From Saussurea involucrata (Eukaryota > Streptophyta > Magnoliopsida > Asterales > Asteraceae), in assembly GCA_033807775.1 (NCBI GenBank), contig CM066315.1, positions 6,080,501 to 6,144,500 of the forward strand: 64,000 nt of DNA, written 5' to 3'. The notes under the pieces are model-generated. The model was not told the origin of the DNA, made no database searches, and saw only the letters and a list, made by a program, of their open reading frames with translations. A program made the position numbers and the translations under genes. The number at the start of each line of letters is the position of its first letter. Position 1 is the stretch's first letter. Below, piece after piece: positions 1 to 10,413 of the stretch.

Positions 1-662
1 AACAAAAATCTGTCTATTTAGTATATAAAACATACAACAGTACATCAAATATCTAATATAAACAAAAATCTAAATAATACAAATATTATTTTTGACAAGA
101 AAGATGAAGCAGCAAAACATGATTTAAACATTATTTTTGACAAAAAAGATGAAGTTGCCAAAATCTAAATAATACCCATGGCATTCAACATTATTTTGAA
201 TGCAAAAACCAATCTGCAGCAAAACGTTATTTAAAAAACCAAAACAAACCCATTATTTTGAATGCCAAAACCATTCAAAATTATTTAAAAAACCAAAAAT
301 AATCAGCAGCAAAAACGGTAAAGCAGAAAACAAAATCAGCAGCAAACCACGATGAAGCAAAAAACGAATGAGCAGCAGCAAAAAAAAAAACGACGGAGCA
401 GAAACAAAAACGAGCAGTAGCAGAAAAAGAGTACATTTGTGGGAGAGAGACGCCGGAGAAGTGGGATGGGACGTCGCCGGAGAGAGAGTTTGCCGCCGGG
501 GAGAGCAGCGAAGATGGAGAAGTGGGAGAGAGGCGCTAGAGAGATGGCTAGGGTTAATGCCATTCTTTTTTTGGGTAAGGGTAGAATTGTCAAAATTTTG
601 TCTCAATGGGGACAACACACCCTTTACCCACTGTGTGATTAAGCCCCTTGCTGTGCGATTAA
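1..662. other. Intergenic, no gene recognised
   Basis: AT-rich sequence with short direct repeats: a block containing 'acattatttttgacaa' occurs twice between about 80 and 160, and 'attattttgaatgc' occurs twice near 190-265. A purine-rich patch at 420-545 gives short open frames on both strands, but they are low-complexity (Arg/Glu/Gly) with no domain. The patch may be the end of an element that continues left of the window. Confidence 0.5.
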
Positions 663-1761
663 GGGGCTGTTTGGTTGGTTTTTCATCAAGTCCTGTGTGG
701 ATATAGATGTCTGTCTGGATTTATCCATCTGTATAGATTGTGATATCTTGTTGTTTGTTTGTTGGGCTGAACAAACGATCTGAATGTCAGAAATGACTAT
801 TTTGCCCTTCTATTTGTTTCTTGTTTATTGATCTTTGACACCATTGCAACCAAACCCTAATCCTTGAATCAAACCCAAAATCCCTAAAGTCAAACCAAAA
901 CCTAAACCTTGAATCAAATCCTTAAAATAAAATTTAGACATCAAATCATCTTCTTCAATCCTTTAAATCAAATCCTTCTGCAAATTGTTCGAATCAAATC
1001 CTTCTGCAAATCCCTAAAATCAAACCAAAACCTAATCCTTTGAATCAAATCCTTCTGCAAATCGTCTTCTTCAATCTCGTATCTGCAAATCGTCTTCTTA
1101 ATCGTATTCTGCAAATCATCTTCTTCATTTTCTTTTTCAATCATCTTCTTCAATCGTCTTCTGTATCAGTTTCTTCTTCAATACCATTAGAGGGTAACCC
1201 TAATAAAGTTTGTTGCAATTAGTATGAAAGTGATTATTTGACCTTTAAATAATCAGATAATCAAAGGCAGAAGCAGGTTATCCAAACATTAGAAAAAAAT
1301 ACCATGGATATACTAGTAATAAAGCCCAAATGATACACTGAAGATGATGAACACTGACCAAGTACTCCTAACAAAATTATGGTTGTGGAGAAGCCATTGA
1401 TTCCTTGATATAACTTAAAAAGAAAAAAAGAAAAAGAAAAAATGGAGGTAAAATGGTATTGTATACTCATGAGACAGGTTTCTCTTGCTCTTTTTTTGGA
1501 TGACCTGATTTTCTGTTTCTTCTATGTGGAAAGCGTTGTGAAGAAGGAGGCGATGGGGAGGTTTCTTGTGAGGGAGGGAGGGAGGCGGTGTGAAGAGGGT
1601 AAAATGGGTAACATGATGGCTGAGCACATAAAGCATCCATGTTTCAACTTAATCGCTAAGCCATGACTATTTTCATTAAGCCACTACCAAACACCTTTGT
1701 TAGGCTGACCGAATAAGCCATACAGAGCATTAAGCTCATTAAGTCAAAAACAAAAAGGCCC
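663..1761. mobile_element. Tourist-like MITE, disrupted
   Basis: The left end GGGGCTGTTTGGTTGG matches the inverted right end of the compact MITE at 15098-15367, including the 'cagaca' stretch just inside. The right end reads ...AAAAAGGCCC. Both sides are flanked by TAA. The interior has been expanded by unrelated DNA, including degenerate tandem copies of 'aatccttctgcaaatc' at 968-1115. The family match of the left end is clear; the right boundary is inferred. Confidence 0.45.
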
Positions 1762-2227
1762 TAAGTCGCAAGTAAACACCCCTAAACGTCTACACGAATA
1801 AGCCAGTTTTGTCATTAAGCCGATTAAGTCGCAAGTAAATACACCCTAACTTGATTTTGGACACTAAATGGATAGCACTCATACCCATTGACTAAATGTA
1901 CCTCTATGCATCCTACCCGTTGACTTTCTCCTCACATAGGTCAACATCAACACCTTTTTTTATTTTTCAATGTATAAATTAACTTGATTTTGGACACTAA
2001 AGGGGCTTGAGTTTACCACAAATGACCACCACAACAATACGGAAATACAGGTATAGGAAACAAGTATAATATGTACGCCTATCCATCGAAAGAAAGAGAT
2101 CTCTTATATAGGGCTATAGGAGTTTCAAAGCAAATTACATGAGTATTGATCTACAATTGGAGCCAAGAAGCTTAAACATCAGTTTTCTATAATTGGGAAG
2201 AAGAGAATTACATGAGTATTGATCTAA
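1762..2227. other. Intergenic, direct repeats only
   Basis: No gene. The phrase 'aacttgattttggacacta' occurs at about 1849 and 1980, and 'attacatgagtattgatcta' at about 2136 and 2210. These look like old duplications. Confidence 0.5.
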
Positions 2228-2605
2228 GGGGCTGCTTATAGGAAACCATGGTTTGTGTAGTGGCGGGGGAGTCATAGGTGAAGCTGATAAGGAACCTTAG
2301 TTACGGGAATTTAGGTAAAAATTATTTTGGCTTAATTTGAATAATATTTCTCTCTTCCCGATTACAGAAAAAACGATGTATATACTTCTTGGCTCGATTA
2401 CCTAGGTAAACATCATCACTTATTGGATATGATTTTAGTCCACTAAAACGCTATCGTATGCAACAATTTACCCGGTAAGCGCTAACCGTGGTAAGAGTTG
2501 TCGTCGTCACTTATCAGGTAAGATTTTTGGTTCTTGCTATATTCATCCGGTAAGTTAATGTGACTTTGTAAACGCCTACCTGGATAAGCGCATAGTAAAC
2601 GACCC
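2228..2605. mobile_element. MITE, CGGTAAG family, copy 1
   Basis: Starts GGGGCTGC and ends ...GTAAACGACCC, with TAA on both sides. The interior has several copies of the near-palindrome TTACCCGGTAAG and variants (near 2468 and 2548). A 3-bp TAA duplication and G-rich ends fit PIF/Harbinger-type MITEs. Confidence 0.55.
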
Positions 2606-2789
2606 TAAGTTGCCTTGTAACTCTAATTTGAGTACACAATCACAAGTGGCCATGCTAAATCTGGGTGTGTTGCTTTTTATGTACCGTAGCTATATTTGTG
2701 TATTTGTACTTGTTATTGCAATTACATCGTCTTTGGTTGGCTTGTTGTGATTGAATCGTTGTGTACTTGTTGCTAGACACGTTATTTGT

Positions 2790-3127
2790 TTTTTTTGGAA
2801 GGCATAGCGGCATCGACCCCACGATCAACTACCACGAACACACGCACGCACACCTCCCGGGCGGTATCGGGCATCCAATTGGGCAGCCCCCTAGTCCGCC
2901 TCTGTCCCGGCCCAGCTTACGCTGGACCTAAGGCCCAGCCTTGCGGCTGGGGGGATAAGCCCAGTCTTCGACTGGACCATCCAAGGACGGGTACTCCTCA
3001 AGCCCCCAACTGACTCCCCTAGGGATCGAACCCGGGTAGACTGGGATACCATCCACAGCCCCCCCCCCCCCCCCCCCGCCGGATGTTACCGTCCTTCGGC
3101 GAACCAACTGAGCTAGACTTGATTTGT
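2790..3127 (-). mobile_element. tRNA-derived SINE, full length
   Basis: Flanked by a perfect 16-bp duplication TAGACACGTTATTTGT (2774-2789 and 3128-3143). On the minus strand the head reads TAGCTCAGTTGG (A box, plus 3104-3115) and then GGGTTCGATCCC (B box, plus 3022-3033), the two parts of a Pol III tRNA promoter. A T-run next to the left duplication is the A-tail seen from the other strand. A 17-nt C tract (about 3061-3077) lies between the boxes. Three tandem short hairpins occupy 2912-2975. No protein is encoded; movement would need LINE enzymes in trans. Confidence 0.85.
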
Positions 3128-3143
3128 TAGACACGTTATTTGT

Positions 3144-3475
3144 GCATTGTCATAATGGTGTATTCACATTTGGATTCAGGGTTTGTTTATATATTTGGGA
3201 CTCTAGATATGCATAAAAAAACACAAGCCCGACCTGAAATAGCCATGTCTGGTGAGCCCTGGAGTCCTGGTCCAGATCAGGCCTCAAAGTCTTATCAATT
3301 TTGGAGACCGACTCTACCTCAAAAAGCTTGTCCCGACCTTTATCAATCCGAAAGCCAATACCTTCATTTTTTGTCACCTGAAAACATACATGGAATGCCC
3401 GGATCCAAGGCCGAAAAAGACTGGGTCTTGTGCCTCTCTACTTGCGATCTATGGATTATAGTTTGATTGTCTCTA
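3144..3475. other. Intergenic, no gene recognised
   Basis: Short overlapping open frames occur on both strands without a recognisable domain. No repeat is obvious. Confidence 0.4.
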
Positions 3476-3697
3476 GAGGCCGTTTACTAAACCTTACCCG
3501 GTAAGTGATACGAAACTCTTACCATGGTTACGATACCGTTTTGGTGAACTAAAATCTTACCCGGTAAATAAGTAATAATGTTAACTTTTACTGGTAAGCG
3601 TTTACCTGAATACGTATTTGTTAACCTGGTATTTGTAGCATTTGACCGTTACCGGTAAGCACTTACAAAAAGTAAATGTTTTGAGTAAACCCTCCCA
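3476..3697. mobile_element. MITE, CGGTAAG family, copy 2
   Basis: Left end AGGCCGTTTACTAAACC, right end GAGTAAACCCTCCC, with TTACCCGGTAAG-type motifs inside (3494, 3559, 3650). No clean target duplication is visible. Confidence 0.5.
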
Positions 3698-4191
3698 AAG
3701 TTATTAAATAAGAACCTAAAAGAGATGAGATTCTTATAAGAATTATCCACAATCCTAGTTCTTACAAGCCACATCACTTTTTGCGTATAAGAACCTTGCA
3801 TTGAAGATGGTCTAAGTGTTTACACGTAAATGAATGAAAATTATTGTACATCAATGTCGGAATAAAGTAGCAATTATGAAAAGGGTATGAAAGCGTTGGT
3901 GGATGTAAGTTTTTTGTGGCCGAGTGACACATTGATTTTATGGTGGGGTATGCATAGGCCCCATCACTTGGTCTTCGTACATACTGACATTGAAACGACC
4001 AAACGAAGAGTTGTCCTTCCCTCCAATACACCATCATTATCATCATCGTCCTTCCCACCATTTGACGATGAGAATCCTATATTAACATATCTCCGTACTC
4101 CAAAAGTTTTACCTTTACTTTACAGAATGTGCATATGGAATGACATTATTAGGTGGTTGTAGAGAAGATAAGAGATGTCATATTTGACTAA
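3698..4191. other. Intergenic, no gene recognised
   Basis: About 490 bases between two MITEs. Open frames exist on both strands (3774-4061 minus, 3887-4162 plus) but overlap and show no known domain. Confidence 0.4.
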
Positions 4192-4379
4192 GGGGTTGTT
4201 TGTTTACCTCTTAATGCAACTTCTAAATCGCTAAGAGGTGAATCTTGTTTGGTAAAAAAATAGTCTGCCTTTTAATGGTTCTAAAACCTTCTGATTTTGT
4301 ATCTTGGATCTCCCTTAACCATTAAGCGTTCTGATTATATTTTGATCGCCTAATCATTCAGCAACTGCCAAACAACCCC
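4192..4379. mobile_element. MITE 'GGGGTTGTTTG', compact copy A
   Basis: 188 bp with ends GGGGTTGTTTGTTTACC and ...GCCAAACAACCCC, flanked by TAA (4189-4191 and 4380-4382). Internal 'cttaatg' and 'ctaagagg' motifs are shared with two larger, interrupted copies at 20305-20948 and 57788-58851. The TAA target and G-rich ends fit Tourist/PIF-Harbinger MITEs. Confidence 0.7.
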
Positions 4380-4382
4380 TAA

Positions 4383-4520
4383 GAGGTCGCTTACTGAATG
4401 CTTACCCGATAAAGTACTTGTCGGCTAATTTTACCTTATTGAATGACATGACAATAGTTTAGAATCTTACCCGGTAAGAACGATAACAAGAACCGAAAGT
4501 CTTGCCCGGTGATAAAAATG
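4383..4520. mobile_element. MITE fragment, CGGTAAG family
   Basis: Partial copy: 'gcttacccgataaag', 'cttacccggtaag' and 'cttgcccggtg' resemble the copies at 2228 and 5201. The right end is missing. Confidence 0.4.
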
Positions 4521-4638
4521 TTGTATACGTTTGCATTTGAATGGGGTCATGGACTAATTAAAGTTGTACAAAAATTAAAATTTTAGATTTGCATATGCAA
4601 CATGAATCTTGCTAAATGAATATTTTAATTTTTTTGAG

Positions 4639-7274
4639 ATGAAGGTAACAACATTTCATCGGAGGAAGAATTTAGTGGAGGAGAGACGGAAAACACACAG
4701 ATGAGCCAGGAACTGAAGGATACACTGTTGCGCAAATTTGGAGGTCGTATAGGTTCCTTGAAGCAGGAGTTTACTAAGAAGAAGAAGAAAGGGAAGCTCC
4801 CAAAGGAGGCAAGACAAGCATTACTTGAATGGTGGAATTCACATCATAAATGGCCTTACCCTACTGTAAGTGTACATATGAACCTTACTTTCTTAATTTT
4901 TTTCCTTCCGATTTGACGACATTCTTGCAACTAACATGCCATCGTGAACAATTTGCAAAAGCTGCTCTGATAATATGTTAAAATTTATTCGGCCGGCAAA
5001 AAGGAAAGAAGATTTTATGGGGTTATTTAGCTCAATGACCTTCTCCCGAGGCTAAAAATTAGGTCATGCTTTTAAGTGAAAACTCATATAAGGTATTAGA
5101 TGATAGACCAAATACCATCAAGCTAAATGCTTGACGGCTCGGACCATGCTTGTTGACCGCTGTCAACAATTGAAGTTACGAGTCTTCAACTCAAAATTTA
5201 GGGGTTGTTTACCCAACACTTCCTATGTAAGCGTTTACAAGTAATAGTCAATACCTTTACTTAACTTACGGGATATACAATTTAAATTTTTAAAACGGCA
5301 TTACATGCAACATTTTTATCCGGTAAACGCTTACCGGGTAAAAATTGTCACTCTCACTTGCTGGGTAAGGCTATCGCTCTTTGTCATTGTGGGGGTAGAC
5401 TCTCGGTCCTTGTCATATTCGTCCGATAAGGTAAAATGAATCGGTAAACGTTTACCCGATAAGCGTTTAGTAAACAAACAATTACTTTGGTATACTATAA
5501 TTAGCATGGCATGGTTTATATTTCTCTAATATACCCTCTCCATCCAGGGGAAAAAATTACGACATTTGATTTTTTTTATGCAGTTTTTTATAAAAAAACC
5601 TTTACAAAACTGACTATATATAACCACAAGGCTTGTGGCGTACTAGTTAAGTCTTGTGGGGGATGTGGCTAGTAACTCATCTACCCCAAGTTTGAATTCA
5701 GGCGCTTCCAACTTGTGGCCACTGGGGATAAACTCAGGGCTGCACGCTTTAGCAGTTGGGGCAATTGCCTCACCTTGCCGGGATTAGTCGGGGCAATGTC
5801 CTCGGATACCCTTCCAAAAAAACTGACTATATATGAATCATAGTCGATGTTATAAATATTTTATAATAAATGCTGCTAGCGTGTAGTTTAATTTGATTTT
5901 TTTTTTCATTTTTCAAAAACGTTGTATTTTTTTTTAAATGACATTTGAAAACTTCGGTTTGTACCAATATTGCTTATCCCATTCCTGTCCACCAATGGGA
6001 TTTTAACACATCATCACCATAAAAACTAATTATTTATAAGTTACAAAATTAATTAACGGAGGTTACCTCCGTTAGACTCTCTCTCCATTTTGTTACAAAA
6101 TATGTTAAATAAATAAAATATATTTTTTATTCCTTTCTATCAATCTCTCGTTCTCTCTCTTAATTAATATCCATTTATTTTTTCCTTTCTCATTTGTTAA
6201 TCAGATTTTCTCATTTTATTGTATACAAATTAATTTTATATTATACATTTATAATATCTTTTAAATTGTTTTCTTTTTATGGTATTTTTATATATTTATC
6301 TATTTTAATCATACAGTTAATATTTTATAATCACATTTTAATAACCTTAAATCGGATTATTCTTTTTATTTTTTAATGTATATTTAACCAGATTACATTT
6401 GTTACGCTAAATTGGTTGACATATTTTGAATTTGATTATTATATTAAATATTGGTTATGTTTATAATTCTAAATTTATGACATATACTTTACAACTCAAT
6501 TAATTATTATAAAAATAAGTACATTTTTTTAATGTTTGAGCATAGATGAATAGAATTTAAATGGTAATTTTTTTAGGCATTAATTTTAGAAGCATTAGGT
6601 TAAATATACATTAAAAAATAAATAAAATTAATTTGATTTAAGGTTATTAAAATGCGATTATAGAAGATTGACTCTAGGATTAATATAAATAAATGTATAA
6701 ATTATGTCATAAAAGAAAACAATTTAAAAGATAATCATAAATATAAAATATTTAAAAAAAATTGTATACAATAAAATGAGAAATCGGATTAACAAATGAG
6801 AAAGAGAAAAAATAATATATTGATACTATTAATTAAGAGAGAGAACGACATATTGATATAAAGGAATAAAAAATATATTTTATTTACTTAACATATTTTG
6901 TAACAAAATGGAGAGAGAGAGAGAGAGAGTCTAATGGAGGTAAACCTCCATTAATTAATTTTGTAACCTATAAATAATTAATTTTTATGGTGATGATGTG
7001 TTAAAATCCCATTGGTGCATAGGAATGGAATAGGCAATATTGTGATATAATTTAGCTGGATTTTGTTTCCTTTTTTAAACGGAAATAATAAATGTATATG
7101 TATATGTATATGTAGGAAGGTGATAAGGTATTGTTGGCGGAAACGACGGGGTTAGATCCGAAGCAAATCAACAACTGGTTTATAAATCAACGGAAGCGGC
7201 ATTGGAAACCATCGGAAAGCATGCAGTTAGCCGTAATGGGTGGTCTTCCTGGGCAGCATCTTTATGACGATTAA
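4639..7274 (+). CDS. Class I KNOX homeodomain protein, last two exons
   Basis: Encodes the C-terminal part of a KNOTTED1-like TALE homeodomain transcription factor; class I members keep shoot meristem cells undifferentiated. Exon 4639-4865 opens with an acidic linker (SSEEEFSGGE), then the ELK domain (ELKDTLLRKFGG) and the basic start of the homeodomain (KKKKKGKLPKEARQ), including the TALE loop through KWPYPT. Exon 7116-7274 gives the recognition helix (INNWFINQRKRHWKPSE) and a short tail ending LYDD, stop 7272-7274. The donor (GTAAGT at 4866) and acceptor (ATGTAG before 7116) are intact and in phase. The tail after WKPSE resembles KNAT2/KNAT6-type proteins more than STM (inference). The MEINOX exons are not visible in the 4.6 kb upstream, so they lie outside the window or this is a 3' fragment. 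The intron holds three transposons. Confidence 0.9.
5201..5481. mobile_element. MITE, CGGTAAG family, copy 3 (KNOX intron)
   Basis: Starts GGGGTTGTTTACCC and ends ...TAGTAAACAAACAA, with TTA on both sides. Interior motifs 'ttaccgggtaa' and 'ttacccgataagcg' identify the family. Lies inside the intron of the KNOX gene. Confidence 0.55.
5622..5818 (+). mobile_element. Short tRNA-derived SINE (KNOX intron)
   Basis: Flanked by a perfect 16-bp duplication AAAACTGACTATATAT (5606-5621 and 5819-5834). The head has an A-box-like TGGCGTACTAGTT and a B-box-like GTTTGAATTC (5690-5699), about the spacing of a tRNA promoter. The 3' end is a short A run. No coding capacity. The family differs from the SINE at 2790. 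Confidence 0.75.
5965..7042. mobile_element. Foldback element with ~430-bp inverted arms (KNOX intron)
   Basis: The two arms are long imperfect inverted repeats: about 5965-6390 pairs with about 6600-7042. Shared landmarks include CAATATTG at both tips, 'ccaatgggattttaacac', 'tcatcaccataaaaa', a GGAGGT...ACCTCC pair, and 'aatgtatatttaacc' near the centre. Only about 200 bp separates the arms. No ORF is credible. Long arms without coding capacity fit a MULE-type or foldback MITE; the target duplication is not clear. Confidence 0.7.
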
Positions 7275-7295
7275 AATAGCTTTCATGCATGCATG

Positions 7296-7334
<39 letters not shown>

Positions 7335-7368
7335 TCCCAACTAAACTGTATTTAATTACAAAAACTAC

Positions 7369-7374
7369 AATAAA
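7369..7374 (+). terminator. Poly(A) signal candidate of KNOX gene
   Basis: AATAAA lies 95 bases after the KNOX stop codon, beyond a TA microsatellite (about 7300-7331), at a normal distance for a plant 3' UTR. Confidence 0.4.
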
Positions 7375-7524
7375 TCAATGATTATGATACAAATGAAACT
7401 ACTGCCAATTTGTTAATCATGTTAATTTTCCTGAAATGCATATCCTCCCGACTTTGAAACCCCCTTGTTTTGTTTGCCCTATCGGGAATTCGTGACTTAC
7501 TTGTGTACATTATGCTATAGCCAC

Positions 7525-8046
7525 AGGTTCAAATGAGAAATGTTAAGTGTGTGAGAAATAGAGAAGTAATCATAGCCATTCATACAGTCAAGATTTGATT
7601 TGACTGGTCAAAAGTTACAGCTATTCCAAAAATAAAAGGACAGTTTCGTAATTTTTATAGATATGCTGGACGAGTTCATATGGGAATCTGTGTGATTCAT
7701 AGATGAACTATATTATGTTCATATGTGAACCCGTGTAATTCACATATGAACCTTTTTTTAAACTGATTCACATATGAACCTTTGTGATTCATATATGAAC
7801 TAATTAACAGATTCACACATGAACTAATTAACCGATTCACATATGAACGTATAGTTTATGTGTAAATCATACATGTTCACATATGAACTTGTCGTGTGTA
7901 TTTTACGAAACTACCCCTCTATCTTCTGCAGACCGTACGAGGAATTATCTGGTGTTTCACAGTCAAAGCCGCAAATGTTGACCAGATGAAATGCTGATAT
8001 CATTTCTCTATTTCTCACACACTTAGCATTTCTCATTTGAACCCCT
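7525..8046. mobile_element. MITE with ~42-bp TIRs and a palindrome array
   Basis: The ends are inverted copies of GTTCAAATGAGAAATG followed by TAAGTGTGTGAGAAATAGAGAA. The interior (about 7670-7890) has at least eight spaced copies of 'ATTCACATATGAAC' or its reverse, each almost self-complementary. No ORF. The superfamily is uncertain (hAT or Mutator type); I could not fix a target duplication. Confidence 0.7.
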
Positions 8047-8090
8047 CTGATTATATATGGTTATCTTTGACAAACTAGATAATAACTTGG

Positions 8091-10169
8091 TGTAACACCC
8101 TAAAATCATGGCTAATTTAAACCTTAAATTTATAACAAGATTTAAACATAAACTTTCAACTTTATACATAAGCAGAGATTTAACCTTGAGGATCATATTT
8201 ACATATATAGAATTCTTCAAATAACCTATTAATCCAATCATGTCACTATAATCAGATTAACTAAATTATCTAAACAATCTATTCAAAACCTCAATATTCA
8301 ATAACTTCTCTGCTAATCCAAAAGCTCTCGTCCCACGTCCATTTATTTTTACCAAGCTAGTACCTGGTAAGAAAACATCATTTGAAATGATTAGGCTAAT
8401 GCCTAGTGAGAACATTCAGTTTCAAAATAATGTTTATACAATTCTATGTAAACAAGGCATAACAAACATGATTTACCCTTTTTCTTACCACACGCGTAAC
8501 CATATTTCGATAACGGGTTAAACCCGGTTCCATGACTACGACATGACACTAAGCCAGTCATTTCTCATGTTCTGATTCCATGACTACGATCTGACGATAA
8601 GCCAGTCATTTCTCATGTTCCAGAGCCGCACTACGAATCTTTACAGATTCTAGATTAATGCTCTTATCCAAGAAATCGCAATATACACATGCCCATTTCT
8701 TGGAAAGGAAATAGAGATCGCAATATACACGCACATCCCTTCTTTTCCTTAGAAATCAGAAATTACGTTTATTCCGCGATTTCTCACACACATCGGAATA
8801 ACGAATAATCCTCATCTATTCCACGTGTTCATAACCACTAGTGCCTATGGATCCATTACACTCAACCGTACTTGTGCAAGTTAATGCTTAATATAGATTT
8901 CTCATATCATTCAGTATAAGCAAATCACATTTATATAACATAGATTCCTCATAGCATTCAGTATGAGCAAATCACATTTATATAACATATACTACACACC
9001 TGCTTAGTATCAAACTAAAGCAACCTTTAAGCCTAACACACTACCATCCAACACTATGTATGTTCAAGCTACTAGGATTGTATTTCCATTCCTCAATCAT
9101 ACTTTATCCAAGAGTCAACAAACACAAAGTTACTGGATACTCAAAAGTAGCAGGAACCTCAAAAGTGACCGGACAACCAAAGTTTCCGGACACAATGGAA
9201 CTATCCGGACAACATAACTTTCCGGATACACATTACTTACCGGATGTATGAATCTTTCCGGACATCAACAATTACCGGATACTAGCACTGTCCGGATACT
9301 TACCGGAAACATACTCAATCCGGATGACGTCCGGAAACCAAGGTAATCCGGATACCATCCGGTATCTAATTTCATCCGGAAACTACAAAAATCAAGACTT
9401 ACCGGATAACTTTGCCATGTTCGGAAACCTTCATACAGAGGTTTTCGGATACTATCTTTTTACCCGGAAACTCCGACCTGCAGCTTAGAAATTCAATCCA
9501 AAACCATGTCTGTTCCATTCAGCTTATTTTAAACATAACTATACAATCCCAAAACAGTTTATACAAGAGTCTTAACATTTAATTTGACCATAACAAGGTT
9601 TTAAACAAAAGTGAATGAACTCACCTTATGGAGATAAAACCCACTTCTCTTGCACAATCCAATCCCAAATCAATCAGCACCTAGAAGAGATCAGATTAAG
9701 ATATGTTTGTCATCTTGTAACTGACATCAATCTTACCAAAAATCTTTATGATCTTACCCACAATTTCAGCCTATTTCTTCTTCTTTCTCCCTTCCTTTCT
9801 TCTTCTTTCTTTCTTCTTTTTCTCCTCTTTCTCTCTACCGAATAACACACACACACACTAAGAGATAATGAGAAATATCTCATCTCTCTCTTTTTGTCCA
9901 AAAAGAGGCGGTGGATGAAACCACTTTCATCAATTTAACCAAACACACCCCAATCTTTCATCACATGACAACTTTAATCCCTAAACTTATAAATTAAAAT
10001 TAAAGCTTACCCCTTACTTATTATTCCAATAAAGCACATAATATAACTTACTCAGGGATAAACTATAAAATTAATCTATCAAATAACTGATCATAACTTA
10101 TCAAATAATTATACTCAAATTATTTAATAAACCAAACGTAATCCTTTTATAGAAAAACGAGATGTTACA
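8091..10169 (-). mobile_element. Solo LTR, chromovirus-like
   Basis: Starts TGTAACACCC and ends ...GATGTTACA, flanked by a perfect 5-bp duplication CTTGG (8086-8090 and 10170-10174). No internal region, primer site or second LTR is present, so it is a solo LTR left by LTR-LTR recombination. 'CTAGTGAG' near 8410 and the TGTAAC tip match the minus-oriented Gypsy LTR at 60217, so it is drawn minus (inference). About 9150-9480 is a degenerate array of CCGGATAC/CCGGAAAC words, and about 9849-9861 is an AC microsatellite. The flanks look like a MITE that it interrupted. Confidence 0.85.
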
Positions 10170-10174
10170 CTTGG

Positions 10175-10405
10175 TAAACTAGCTGATAGTTTGATAAAGT
10201 GGTTAGTTGATAAATTAATTAAGTTTTATTCAGTAAAATATTCTGATAAGTTATATGATGATATAAAATGTTTTACAATGATATGTTGAAAATTTAATTC
10301 AAAAATAAATGGGGTTTTCAGTGGAGATGGAGAAGGAAATAATGGAGAAGCGCATGGAGAGTCGGTGTTACGTCTCCAACAGTGGTCACAGTGGAACAAG
10401 AGGTA
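10175..10405. other. Intergenic between solo LTR and hAT element
   Basis: Remnant of the sequence that received the solo LTR, then a purine-rich stretch (10310-10405). A short frame of about 30 codons would close at the pre-insertion hAT target. No gene is recognised. Confidence 0.4.
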
Positions 10406-10413
10406 GTAGTGGG

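Noticed and set aside
253..706. Overlapping open frames on both strands near the left edge
   Set aside because: Low-complexity Arg/Glu/Ser composition, no domain, and equal openness on both strands; purine-rich sequence explains it.
3061..3077. Long C homopolymers (also near 38352, 49718 and 52650) as a biological signal
   Set aside because: Lengths vary between otherwise identical LTRs and are prone to sequencing and assembly error; noted only as landmarks.
2790..3127. A functional tRNA gene on the minus strand
   Set aside because: A and B boxes are present but the spacing is stretched by a C tract, no acceptor stem closes, and 16-bp target duplications show a SINE.
9615..9845. 76-codon frame in the solo LTR ending in a Phe/Leu/Ser run
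   Set aside because: C/T-rich microsatellite-like DNA inside an LTR; no support as a gene.
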